The notes under the pieces: generated by a model
The model's database searches: none
Told to the model about the DNA's origin: nothing
The model's input: only the letters and a program-made list of their open reading frames with translations
Origin: Aquila chrysaetos chrysaetos
Lineage: Eukaryota; Chordata; Aves; Accipitriformes; Accipitridae
Assembly (NCBI RefSeq): GCF_900496995.4
Contig: NC_044016.1
Location: 23,788,932-23,852,931 of the forward strand
Length of the DNA: 64,000 bases
Reading direction: 5' to 3'
Translations under genes and position numbers: made by a program
Part shown: in pieces, positions 1 to 10,805 of the stretch
Layout: each line of letters starts with the position of its first letter
Position numbering within the stretch: position 1 is the first letter of the stretch

Positions 1-307
1 CAAAAATAATCGACTTAACACTTTACCTATGAAGGGACCTCATTCTAGTGAATCAAGCTTCAACATATTTGCTTTAAATTGAAATTCTGTGAAGTTTTAT
101 TTTTATTCTAAGTTAAGAAAGGTGACATCTTAAAGATAAGTCTTCTATGTTCTAAATCTAGTTTATTCTTTCAGGGCATTTTGAAAATATTTTTGAATGC
201 AGGTATTTCATAAGAAGGACTTGCTAGAAATCAAACACATGGCAAACTTACTCTTTAAACTACTTTCAATAAGCATAAGAGCGAAATACTAAATAAATAT
301 CACTTAC
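1..307 (-). other. FEZ2 intron (incomplete)
   Basis: AT-rich sequence after the donor of FEZ2 exon 4. No exon or repeat recognised. Confidence 0.85.
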
Positions 308-452
308 TCTCTTCATAGCTGTTGTTCGTACTGGATCTCTTGAGTGTTTGAATTTCCTGGGAAAGTATGGAGAGCCGATCTGACTGGGTGGGTGTTTCAT
401 CATCTTCTGGATCAGGCGATTCCTGCATCATTTCCTCTATTTCTTCAATCAC
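308..452 (-). CDS. FEZ2: FEZ2 exon 4
   Basis: 145 bp. The acceptor ends aattttttgaag and the donor is gtaagt. It enters in phase 0 and leaves in phase 1. It encodes VIEEIEEMMQESPDPEDDE, then TPTQSDRLSILSQEIQTLKR and SSTNNSYEE. The latter part has heptad-like spacing leading towards the C-terminal coiled coil, which lies outside the window. Confidence 0.96.
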
Positions 453-3400
453 CTTCAAAAAATTAAAACCCTTATGAAAACCCTCCTGCACAAAGAGAAA
501 CAGCCTGAAATCTGAAGCAAAGCTGTTAAGAGCTTAAGGTTTTTTTTTACTTTCGATTAGCAAAGATGCTGCTGTATGAAACTAATACCAAGACTGGATA
601 GAAGAGAATCAACAAAATCATATTGACATTTCCTCCCCATCCTTGCTCTCTGAGAATAAGCCTACCTTTTCAAGATAAACTGGTGACCTTATAACAAGCA
701 GTGTGTTGAAACTACACAGTTATTTGTATATGAAGGTACAGATGGCTCTGCTTAATAGAACTGAAGGAGTGAGCTGGAATATCTTTCCTGAGTATTCAGT
801 TGAAGGAAAGCAAAACAACAACAACAAAAATCAATTACCTCCCCACCCCCCATTTCACTGCACTTCTGTAAGCAAAAAAAAAAACAAAAAACAAACAAAA
901 AAAAACCAACCCCTCTGAATAACTTGAAAATCTACTGTGCTTATGAGAAGTTTTATGAACTGATCCATCATAATCTGAAGCTGAATTGCATCCTTGGGCT
1001 TAAGACCTGAGCCAGACAGAAAGTATGAGAACAGAAATCCTGTGCATAGAGAGCTTACTTTTCAGTATAGAAATGACTATATTTCTAAAGACTAAATTAT
1101 TAACTGAACTGCTGAATAAATAACACATCATCTTTTACAGGTTTAAAGGGTGTAGACAGTGCCAAGATCCACCTTACAGTAAAAAAGAACTGAGGCAGTT
1201 CAAGCAATCCTGTCTCTTGTACTCTTAATAACCACGTTCATCACAGTTCAGAGGTAACCATTTAAACAACAAGAAAATATATTCTGGCGTTTGCTTTCTA
1301 AAGCAGGATCTTAAGGGACAGTCATTAACCTTACTCAGAAGAGCGATTTTCAAGATAACTTAAGTAAATCCATGGATTTGGAACAGAAGCCTTTAGACAC
1401 TAAGTAATTTGAAAGCTTAGTAGCTGAACTGTTGATCTGCTCTCATTAGGCAAAAACTTGAAAGAATTCTTGCTAACCACAAAGCCACATGAAGATATGA
1501 ATGGCCATACAGTGATGCTGGAAAATGACGAACTCTACAATACCACCAATATTCTGAAAATATTTTTGCTTCTTAACACATATATTTCATTTAGTAGTAT
1601 TTCTGACTAATTCATGGTAAGAAATGTATAAAGATTTCAAAGACCCTGGACTATCAACTGCACCTGAAGCGCTGGAATACTTTTCAAATCTGAATGATGC
1701 AGTAATATCTCACACATTATTACAACCCTAAATAAAGAACGATCAAGAAGCTTAGTTATGGTGAACAACAAGGAAGAACAACAAAAAATAACTAGACTAA
1801 AAGAAAATACTACACCAACAGCACGGTCTTTGCTGAACACTTTACCTGCTCTGCTGTGAAGAGTGGTTCATCATTGATGCAGGAAACAATGATAGAATGC
1901 ATATCCAACTGTTCCCTCAGCTCTTCATCATCTGACAGGTCAAGGTTCAAGTTATCATTTACCTAGAAAGCATGAAAATGTGCATTTATGTGAATAGATA
2001 TACACATATGTGCGTATATAAAATACATGTACATATATAAAAAAGAAAAGTGGAATTGAATTTTAAGAATCAAACAGATTCCTTGCCCATAATAATGGAA
2101 TCAATTGCTGTCAAATACTTGGAAACTGAAGTACCTTAAGAACTGAAATCAAAACTGCAATTGGAGAAAGTTAAAATAGCTGCCAGTCTTTAAATACCCT
2201 CAGCATATAAAGACCATATACACAATGACATGCAGACATCTGCACGGAAGGCAGTCAATCCAATGTAGATATTTAAATCTTAAACGAAGACAGATGTTTG
2301 TCAGTGTGGGGTGAAAACCTATCTATAATCTCTAACATGACACAAACCTGTTATTTCAAGTGCTTTTATAGTTCTACTTTTACACATAATAAAAGACACG
2401 AAAAAAGTTGTTTTAAAAAACAGAACATGGTTATGACCCCAGGTTATTTTAAAAATATACTGTTCAATATCTCAGGGTCTTTTTTTAAAAGAAAGAGAAG
2501 TAACGCTGTTCCCACACATGTACCATCAAGTTACACTCATCCTTCAAAACCAAAAATATACATATAGTAAAAGATTTAAGTTCCCTCCTTAATCAGTCAG
2601 GTATATTTTACTCTCGCACAGTGATATATTCTAGTTTATTTACAAAGTTGTTTGCTTTTCCTGCACTTTGTATATTACTAGATTCCAGCCAAACAAACAT
2701 AGAAGAGCCCCCCAGCCCCCAAAAGCTGTAACCCCCAACCTTTGAGATTTTGAACTTAACTGCTTTAACTGATTTTGGGCTAATTTACGAGCATTATGAC
2801 TAGCTGTATTAAGTCCTTGGTCTCAATGTATCAGTTTTAAATTTTTGTTGTAATTCCTCTAATATTCCCAGTTTCTTCAGAAACTTTCATAGTTCTCAGG
2901 TTCATTTTGAAGATGCTACTGATATCCCCAGATAGCTAGTCTGTATGGGAACACATAAAATTTGTATTTCTTCAGCCATCAGAATGAAGTCAATGCCTAC
3001 TTTTTTCCAGAATCTGAAGACCAATAACCATGCAGTGACAAGGCTCCACTAAGAACATCTGTTCACCTACTGCACAGATACATCCCAGTTTTGAAATCCT
3101 TTAATGTCTGCAGTCCTCAAATGTTTTTTCATGTATATAGGATTATGCCAACTACTATGGGATAGTAAGCAAGAATAACAGTTTATTCAGAAGGAGGTCA
3201 CCTTCTCCTCCTGACATCCCAGAAACAACATTTTGCGAGATTATCAGAATATATTCTGATAATTTAGGCTAATAAACCACCTAAACCAGCCCAAGCTACA
3301 GCTGATACCAAAAGGACCACCTGGCCTTCCACCCAGCGACACTCCATGCCTGTTTCTGTCCTCACACTCCTACCAAGGAATGACCTGTTTAATCTAACAA

Positions 3401-6400
3401 AAATACAATAAACAAGCAACTGGGCAATCTTGTTCCTTGTACCACTGTACAACACTTCCACCCAACTACTTCTTTGACAGTCAGAGCCATATAAAAGTGT
3501 TCATAGATCTGTGATGTGAAGCAACAAAAATTAGAAGAATCAGCCTCATTCAGTTTATGGTTTTTTTCCTACTAAAACAGGAAGAGAAATACTTTAAGCA
3601 CAAGTGCAACAGCATGTTATTCCTTTCAAACGCATCAGGGAAGTGTTGCTTGGCTGTTAGTATTCATTGTAAGAAAGTTAAAACAAGCTACTAGCTGGTC
3701 CATATGTGCTGTCACCTATCCAGAAATAACTGCTGGAACACAGAGAAGTAGAAAAAAACCAGTATGTCAAGCACTCCCAAACAGATGGGCTTTACACATC
3801 AAAAGGCATGCCAGGTGGAGTGAAAGCTGAAAAAACTTGAGATATGTTTAGTCCATAAACTGATTTTCCCTCTACTGGCAGCATACCTAAGATTCTTTCT
3901 AATCCAGCAACACCACTTTACATTTTTTTTTATGTACTTCCCTCACAACTTCCTGCAAAGAACTTAGAAAAACCTATATGAAACATTTTTTTATATTGTA
4001 CCTAGTTCCTTATCAAGAAATCCATCAGTCTTCCAGTCCATTTTTCAGTCACACAAAAAGGTCACGGCATGGGGGTGTTGTAAGTCTTTTTACTTTAAAT
4101 GTAAGGATTTAATTACTCTAAACCCACTTAGAAAAATCTGAATAAACATTCTAATAAAAATTAGAATAAACACAAGTCAAATTCAAGGGATAATCATCAG
4201 ACTCAGATTGAGAACGTGAGTTCTTCCCCTGCTGAACCCCAAAGTATCCTCTTCAGCAGAACAATCTTTGCTCCTGTCACAGTAAAAAGTAGCTGTGGAT
4301 TCTATAATGGATGGCAGAAGTCAAAGCATTACCCTATTCTCAGGTTACACACACAGATATTTCTACAACGTAACTCAACTTCACTATGTTTAAAAGATAA
4401 GCCACTTGTTTCCTCAGAAGACCTGGGAAATGGGAATTCTTCCTAGCTTTTCTTCCTGAAGCATTTTAATCCACTTTTAAGAAGATCAGAGGACAACCCT
4501 TTCTATAAACCTCTCTGAAACTCTTCATTCCCTGCTCCCTCCCCAGACCGCTATTCTACTCATTAAATAAGAAAAACAACCAAACCAAACTCTCAGTATC
4601 TCCTGGGTTACCTTTCCTGTAAAGGCAGCCACTTCAGTCTCCACCTGACTGCAGAATGAGATGAACTTAAAAGAAAGACCACACTGGATTTACTAAATCA
4701 GAGTACTCCCACCTTTCTTCCTCCCTTACCCACAATAGTGTTCAACATGAAACAGACAGTAGAAAGACTTTATGTGAAACATTTTCTCATTTTACAATTT
4801 TTTCTATCACGCTCTGGTTCTAATGAACATCCATCTAAAATTAACCCTGAATTATTGCAACTGAAGGAGATGCAAACATACATCAATGGTTGTTTGATTT
4901 TTAAAAACCTTTCATGTATAATGCCAAGCATTAACAATATTTTAAGCCATTTAATGACAACACTCTTTTATACAGATGCAAATTGTTTTATTTCCCTGCT
5001 GAGTATAAAAGATCCAAAGAGGGTATTCCTGCTGATCAGAACTTACCCCTTTTTCTGAAAGATTCAGTGTTGGCAAGTGCAAAGCTCTGGTGTGGGAAGA
5101 TTTCCAGTCAACTGGCATTACGTTACCATAATTATCAGTCAAAGCATTCCAAATCCTGGAGAGAGGAATAAAGGAACAAAAACGAAGACCTTAAAACAAG
5201 CAGCAACTGATCAGCAGTAAACATATTTATAATGATAATATATTTCTATCAACAACTATTTTTTCCTCCCTAAATACTCCTCTACAAGTTACTGACAGTA
5301 TTTTTATAATGTTTTGAAGTGAAAAGAAAATGTTTTTTTGAAAAACATAATTTATTCCCCTTTTTAAACCAACAACGTATGCACAGCGGTGAAATAAAAC
5401 AATGTGATGAAGAGACAGCTTCACTACTACTTATATAACCATACTCAGAATCTTCTTGGCGTGGTGGAAGAGTCCTTCCTTTAATGAAATTTGAGGTCAG
5501 CTATAAATTCCATTCCTAGTGTTCTTCCTGTTTTCCTCACCTTTTGCACATTAAAATCAGGAATTAGCAGAGTAGCAAATTCTGAGCCAAATCTTTTCTT
5601 CTTTCTTTCCATTTATCAGAGAATAATGAACATGCACAAATTATACTAAAATTTTGCAAGAATTTAGTTTTATCCAGAAGTACTCTTTGCTGACCTCAGC
5701 CCACCACTCGTCTATAGTTGATCTTAACTGCCTCTACAGTGTACAACCTCTCTGGCTGTTAACGGAGGCTTGCATATGCGGTCCTATTCTGGTATACCGG
5801 TTCAGATTTTGAAACAGAGCAGCCCTGTTAGCAGGTTGCTGCCTCAAGTCAGCTAACAAACCCTGCCTCTAAGTGCTAAGCTGTGGGTGCATGTTCGGAG
5901 CGGCTGCCTAGCTCGGCTCAGAGGAGGTCAGACGAACGGCTGAGCCAGACACAGAAGGGCAGACAGAGCCTCATCACTGCCCAACATGTCTCCGATTCAT
6001 GGTTCTCTGAACTTACCTCATTGTTTATACCATAGATATCTAGTCTTTTGCTAACAAGGTTTTTTTTTCCTTCTCTTAGAATAAGATATGCAATTTAGTT
6101 ATCTCAAAGTAATAGAAAAAATGCAGTATTTTCAGTGAAGATAAGCTGACTGAAATTTACTGTAAAATAACAAGTATAAATACTTGTAAAATAATAACGT
6201 TAAAAACAGGAAAGCAGCATAGATCAGAAAGGCTCTACTGCTCAGGGGGAAAAACAATTATCACTGTTGCAGCTGACATCTTATTCTCCATCTGCTTTCC
6301 GTACTTTCCATGATCAATTTCAAACACTGAAACAGCGGGCATTTTGCAAGACGCTAAACAAAATACCACCCTCAGTCACTCTGCATTTCCGAACAGCTAC

Positions 6401-7028
6401 TTCTCTTGCCCCGGAGGTAAGAGGCACCGGGATGCTCACGCACTTCCCTGGCTGTTAGGGAAACGAGACCAGAAGGCTCGATGCCAAACCTCCGCCGCGC
6501 AGGCTGAACAGGTACGCCTGCCCCCGGGTCCGGGCCCGGCGGCTCCCAGCTGCAGTCCCGCGGGCGGGGAAAGGCTTCAACTCCCACAGCCCACAAGCCC
6601 TGCTGGGACTCAGCCAGGGGAAGGCCCGGGCCAGCAGGGCCAGCAGGCGCAGGGGCAGCGCCTTCGCAGGGCCGGGCTAGCGAGCCACCGAGCCCGCGCT
6701 GCCCCCGCCTCCGCGCCCCGCCCCGCCCGGCCCCTCCGGCCGGGCCAGGCCTCCGCCCCGGGCGGGCCCACCGCCGCCGCCCGCTCTCCCTGCCTCCCCC
6801 CCGGGCCTGCACTCACTCGTCGTCCTGCAGGGCGCTCTGCTCCGTGAGGGGCCGCAGCGGAACGCGGCTCTCGCCGCCACCACCAGCCCGCGCCTGCGGG
6901 GACTCGAAGCAGAGGGACAACTTCGCCCCCAAATCCCCACCGCCCCAGCCGCCTTTGTCGCGGGCGGCCTCGGAACCGCTCCCCGCGGAGGGCTGGAAGC
7001 CCGAGAAGTCTTGCCAATCCCCCGGGTC
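308..7028 (-). CDS. FEZ2: FEZ2, exons 1-4 (partial gene)
   Basis: Four exons on the minus strand encode the N-terminal half of fasciculation and elongation protein zeta-2. FEZ proteins are cytoplasmic adaptors linked to kinesin-1 transport, with a disordered acidic N-terminal half and a coiled-coil C-terminal half. The visible sequence matches the family from GDWQDF through KLSLCF, IWNALTDNYGNVMPVDWK, SDDEELREQLDMHS and EEIEEMMQESPDPEDDETPT to the start of the coiled-coil region. Junctions are GT-AG and in frame. The last visible exon ends in phase 1 before gtaagt, so the remainder lies off the left edge (human FEZ2 is about 353 residues; about half is here). The span starts at the conserved block; the true start codon is unresolved (see exon 1). 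The gene shares CRIM1's strand and lies downstream of it. Confidence 0.95.
453..1845 (-). other. FEZ2 intron 3
   Basis: 1393 bp of unique-looking AT-rich sequence. There is an A-rich low-complexity stretch at about 812-905 (plus strand). No exon seen. Confidence 0.85.
1846..1962 (-). CDS. FEZ2: FEZ2 exon 3
   Basis: 117 bp, phase 0 at both ends (39 codons). The acceptor ends atgctttctag and the donor is gtaaag. The translation begins VNDNLNLDLSDDEELREQ and ends NDEPLFTAEQ, matching the acidic segment of FEZ2. Its 0-0 phase would let it be skipped without a frame change. Confidence 0.95.
1963..5046 (-). other. FEZ2 intron 2
   Basis: 3084 bp, AT-rich. No recognisable repeat family or additional exon. 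A short TA-rich stretch lies at about 1990-2045. Confidence 0.85.
5047..5155 (-). CDS. FEZ2: FEZ2 exon 2
   Basis: 109 bp. The acceptor ends tcctctctccag and the donor is gtaagt. It enters in phase 2 and leaves in phase 0. It encodes IWNALTDNYGNVMPVDWK, then SSHTRALHLPTLNLSEKG, nearly identical to mammalian FEZ2. This is the most conserved FEZ2 block visible. Confidence 0.97.
5156..6816 (-). other. FEZ2 intron 1
   Basis: 1661 bp. Mostly AT-rich up to about 6400, then entering the CpG island. A markedly more GC-rich block at about 5690-6020 stands out (see findings). No conserved exon identified. Confidence 0.8.
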
Positions 7029-7310
7029 CCGCTGCGAGGCGCCTAAGCCGCCGAGAAGACGGAGGGACGAGGCGAGAGCGGGAGGTGCGCCCGGAGCCTC
7101 CCGCAGATAGGGGGGTGGGGGGGGGCAGGGGGCGGGGCGCGTGACGGCGCGGGGCTGCCCGAGGGCCGCAGCGGGCGGGGCGCCGTTGGCGGCGGGGGCG
7201 GCCTCGGGGCGGCCTCGGCGCCGGGGCGAGCTCGTCGGGGCTCCCCGCCCCCGGCCTCCTCCCGAGCGGAGGGCGGTCGGCCGGCGCGGCCGGGGGCTGC
7301 GCGCGAGCAT
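6817..7310 (-). CDS. FEZ2: FEZ2 exon 1 (start codon uncertain)
   Basis: The donor is GA|gtgagt at 6817/6816, phase 2. Homology to FEZ2 begins at about 7028 (DPGDWQDF) and continues through LGAKLSLCF to RPLTEQSALQDDE. This homologous part is about 71 residues, shorter than the roughly 90 I recall for human, with a glycine-rich middle. Human FEZ2 begins MAADGDWQDF, but no ATG exists here at the equivalent place. The nearest in-frame ATG upstream is 7310-7308 (G at -3, C at +4), and the frame stays open beyond it to at least 7601. Starting there would add a 94-residue arginine- and proline-rich extension of low complexity. Near-cognate initiation or an assembly error in this GC-rich tract are alternatives. 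The exon call is strong; the 5' end is not. Confidence 0.75.
7110..7138 (+). promoter_or_regulatory. G-quadruplex-prone G tract in the FEZ2 promoter
   Basis: Runs of six, nine, five and four guanines separated by one or two bases on the plus strand. This satisfies the standard four-run G-quadruplex pattern with very short loops. It sits about 80 bases upstream of the FEZ2 homology on the non-coding strand for FEZ2. Confidence 0.6.
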
Positions 7311-7610
7311 GACGCGGGCCAGCCCTGACACCGCTGGCGAGGAGAGGGAGAGGGAGAGGAGAGGGAAGGGAAGGGAGCGGGCCGTGACCGTGCCGGTGAG
7401 CGCCACTCGCGGCCACTTGACGGGGTTCGCTTCTGCGCACGGAGAGTGGCAGCCGCAGGCCTGAGGCAGGCGCTTTCGAAGCGGCGAGTAGGGGCGGTTC
7501 CCCGGGGAGGGGAAAGGAGAAGCTGGAGTGGTTGCGGTAGTTCCACTGCAGCCTGGTAACCTACGGACGGGTGGCTTTTTGGCTGTCTTTTTGGTCTCCA
7601 TTCAGCCACC

Positions 7611-9289
7611 TAACCCATATAAACCTGAGTTTTGGAGAGAACGTGGTGGTTATTAGCGCCGTCACTCCCATGCCCTCTCCTGCTAGCTTTGTATCGTGTC
7701 CCTACGTGCCATAGCTTATGACGGCCTTTTTTTGTCTAGTACTTCTGTGAGCTGCTGTAAACTTTTGATGGCCCAAAGCATGTAGCAAGATTTTTCTCAG
7801 CTTAACTTGTGAAATTTGTTTTGAGCCTCCTTTAAGTTTCTCTTCAAACTTCCTACTTGACGTTTGGAAGGAGACACGGTGGAAAATTCTCTGTTAAGCA
7901 TCTGTGTGCCACTGAGGTAATTTGAAGACTTTTGTCCTATCCGACTCAGTTACAACTTTCTCAAGCTGACAAACCCTAGCATACATAGGCATTCCAATAT
8001 GATCCTTTCTGACACTGGGAGTAGGGCAAAGGAGGCCAGGACTACTATGAGTGTTCAGATGTGGATGCACCGTTGTTTTATACATGAGTGCAATGATGTT
8101 TTCTGTTCCATTCTGATGGAAAAGCAAAATGTTTGCAGGCAGAATGTGAAGATGCTCTTCTCGAAGACATAGTCTTCCATAGCCATAGTCTTGGGGAAGA
8201 GCAAAAATGCTGGGACAGGTAACGAGCAAGGAGGAGGAAATTACTGGAAATTCAGCATATATAAATGTAAAGGCATGCACAAAAATACCGATCTGTCCTA
8301 GTCAATTATGGGCTTTGCAGTAACTATTACTACTTGGGCATTTTGGGATTATTTCAGCTAGCTCTGTAAGAGCACTGACCGGTGGTCAGCAGCAATCCAA
8401 ACAGTAAATACGATGCTAGATCCAGGGTGTACCATGTTTGAACAATGCAGACATTTTCAGTTCCTTTACCCTTGACCTTAAAAGGATGTAATAGAATGGG
8501 AAGTACAAAGAACAGCAGGGTTGGCCAGAAGGTATGGAACAGCTCCCAAAGAATCATCTTGGGCTTTTCAGCACAGAAAAAATGGGTAGAAGATCCAGGT
8601 CTCTAAATTAATGCGTGGCATATAGATACCAATCCACTGCTGCTTTGAATGCAGAAAGTCGGGGATATCACATGAAACCACCAAGTGGTAGGTTCAAGGA
8701 AAGAAAAGGAGGCAGTTTTTCACAGAGCAAGTACTTAAGCTGAAAAACTCCTTGCCTCGGGAAGTTACATACCAGAACTTTACATCAAGTCCATTAACTT
8801 ACAAATTAATAGAAGAAAAACAACATTATAGGCTAATAGGTAAATAAATGGTCTGTGGTTCAGGAAGTCCATGAAGTGCAAGTTCTGATTCCACACACTT
8901 TCTATAGGACTTCATGTTAGAGTCCCATATGATTGGTTATGGCTTTCTGACAGGTATGACTAGACCACATGGGCTCAATGGCAGGACAAAGGCCTAACTT
9001 TCATTTGAGAGACTGAAAGGCTGATCTTTACTGAATGCTGAAACTATTTGGAATTCCACAAATCCCTCTAATGTGAAAATTCTCCAGTGTAAAATCCAGA
9101 ACTTTCTGTAGCTGAAAACTGTTCTTTACCCACAGTATGTTCTGATCTAAGGTCAGCGGGACAGTAATACGAATTCCTACTCTCAGGGAAAAAACCTCAC
9201 CATAATATCAAGATACAAACTAACGTCTCAAGGACTGGTGTTCGGAAGTAATAAATATGAACATTTAAGAAAATGTGCATCAATAGGTT
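7611..9289. other. Intergenic region between FEZ2 and CRIM1
   Basis: No supported gene. Minus-strand frames at 7894-8280 (128 codons) and 8354-8557 (67 codons) have no family I recognise. Parts of 8030-8850 resemble an old, decayed retroelement (see findings). Confidence 0.6.
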
Positions 9290-9298
9290 TAAAATTTT

Positions 9299-9304
9299 TT
9301 TATT
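9299..9304 (-). terminator. Candidate distal CRIM1 poly(A) signal
   Basis: AATAAA on the minus strand (tttatt on the plus strand). It is the last canonical hexamer before the FEZ2 CpG island. The downstream GU-rich element is not obvious, so confidence is modest. Confidence 0.4.
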
Positions 9305-9507
9305 GTGCTGCCAAGAGCCAAATTACAAGAAACCGCCTTACAGTTAAAAAAGTAAACAAGCAATCTGCTGAACCGCAGTGCACTCCGAGTGCCACATATG
9401 CATCTATTTTTCAGAAAATTATATCTGCATTTCTCTTACAAGAGCACAACAGGAACCAAAGTAAAAGAGTGTAATGGATACAGCACATAGGATAAATCAT
9501 ATCTTTA

Positions 9508-9537
9508 AAATAATAATAATAAAATAATAATAATAAA
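9508..9537. repeat. (AAT)n microsatellite
   Basis: Two runs of aat units separated by aa, near the candidate distal end of the CRIM1 3' UTR. Confidence 0.8.
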
Positions 9538-10481
9538 AACCATTTTACACCATGTCCTATATCCTGCTAATATTTTCAGAATATGGCCTTGATTGTAAAA
9601 CAAAAGCAAGCATTTACAATTTCTGGATAAAGACTGCTTACTCTTATGCAAGGAATGGATGTTTTGTCTTGACAAAATCTTTAAGGTAACTGGACAGAAA
9701 CATCTCTGTTTCAATATCAGATTGAGTACAAAACACTGGGGAGACCACATTTTTTCTTACTGGTGGTTGGAAACTGAAGTTATATAAGCAGAAAAAATGT
9801 TGACCGTTAACGATACACCTATTTTTTTTCTTTGATGCAAACAGCTAGAACACCTTTTTGATATTCTAAAACAAAAAAATTGTTAATCTTCAGATTAATA
9901 AATTAGGTCATTATAATAATAAATTAGGTTTTTTTTTTCAGTTTTAAAGTTCAGCAACCTCTGACCAAGTATTTATAACAATACTTGAGAGTTCCTTTAC
10001 AAAAAATACATTTTCTTTTCACATTAAGCATACTGGGTATCTGTGTCTCTTATGACAAGCATTTGTAAAAGAAAAAAGGCAATGCACAAATGGGTAATTA
10101 GTATAAAAGTGCCAAGACCTGTTTGGAAAGTTAACATTGTATTATACAGTCAGAGTTATAAATGAGGCAAGCTACAACACACTTCCAGCTTAATGTGGAC
10201 AATATTCCAGTAGTTGTTTCAAACAATTGTTTGAAAAAAAGAAAAAAAAAAAAGAAATAAAGGAAAAAAAAAATCCAGGAGCCAATGGTGTTATTCTATG
10301 GAGCTGATTAGTGCTGCATGTATATTGTCATCAGTGTCTCTAGCCAATGCATTCATTAAAAAGCCTTTTTAAGGCTAAGCAGGAAAAGAAAAATAAGAAA
10401 CACCCTGAAATGTAGCAAGTAGCAAGAGCAACGCTTACTGCTATAATCGTGCACGTACTGTACACACGCGAACACAAGAGT

Positions 10482-10516
10482 GCACACACACACACACACG
10501 CACACGCACGCACACA
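10482..10516. repeat. CA microsatellite
   Basis: Imperfect (CA)n with some CG interruptions, inside the probable CRIM1 3' UTR (reads as GT on the transcript). Confidence 0.9.
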
Positions 10517-10686
10517 AACACTTTCAAATCAAATCAAACTGTAGGTAGAATGAGATGCTCTTTTCTTGTCTTTCCTAAACTCACAAGCGATTAAGCATTG
10601 ATATGGAATGCCTGTTTATCTGTTTCTGCTCTGGGTAAAATCTCTCTCAGATAAAAATACATTCAACAAGAAAAAAAATAGAAAAA

Positions 10687-10805
10687 ATATATACTGTATA
10701 CATAGTATTTTATATATACAGTATATATATGTATAGTGTATATACACATGCACGTATATATACATATGTATACCTACATGCATTTGTATATACATATATA
10801 TACAC
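10687..10805. repeat. TA/TATG-rich low-complexity repeat
   Basis: About 120 bp of alternating purine-pyrimidine TA, TG and CA steps, largely self-complementary. In the transcript it could fold into AU-rich hairpins. Confidence 0.85.

Larger units (their letters stand above)
6450..7520. promoter_or_regulatory. FEZ2: CpG island promoter of FEZ2
   Basis: The only long GC- and CpG-dense stretch in the window. It covers FEZ2 exon 1 and both flanks. It contains several GC boxes (for example gggggcggggcgc near 7130), a CRE-like half site (gcgtgacggcg near 7140) and no TATA box at a sensible distance, consistent with a TATA-less, broadly initiating promoter. Transcription would run to the minus strand; divergent plus-strand initiation is possible but no plus-strand exon was found. 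Confidence 0.85.

Noticed and set aside
6344..7464. Long plus- and minus-strand open frames across the CpG island (up to about 276 codons)
   Set aside because: GC-rich DNA lacks stop codons by composition. Only the frame containing GDWQDF to ALQDDE matches a known family (FEZ2 exon 1); the rest are shadows.
10482..10516. CA repeats as a possible CRISPR-like or regulatory array
   Set aside because: Simple microsatellite with no spacers; a vertebrate nuclear locus would not carry a CRISPR array.
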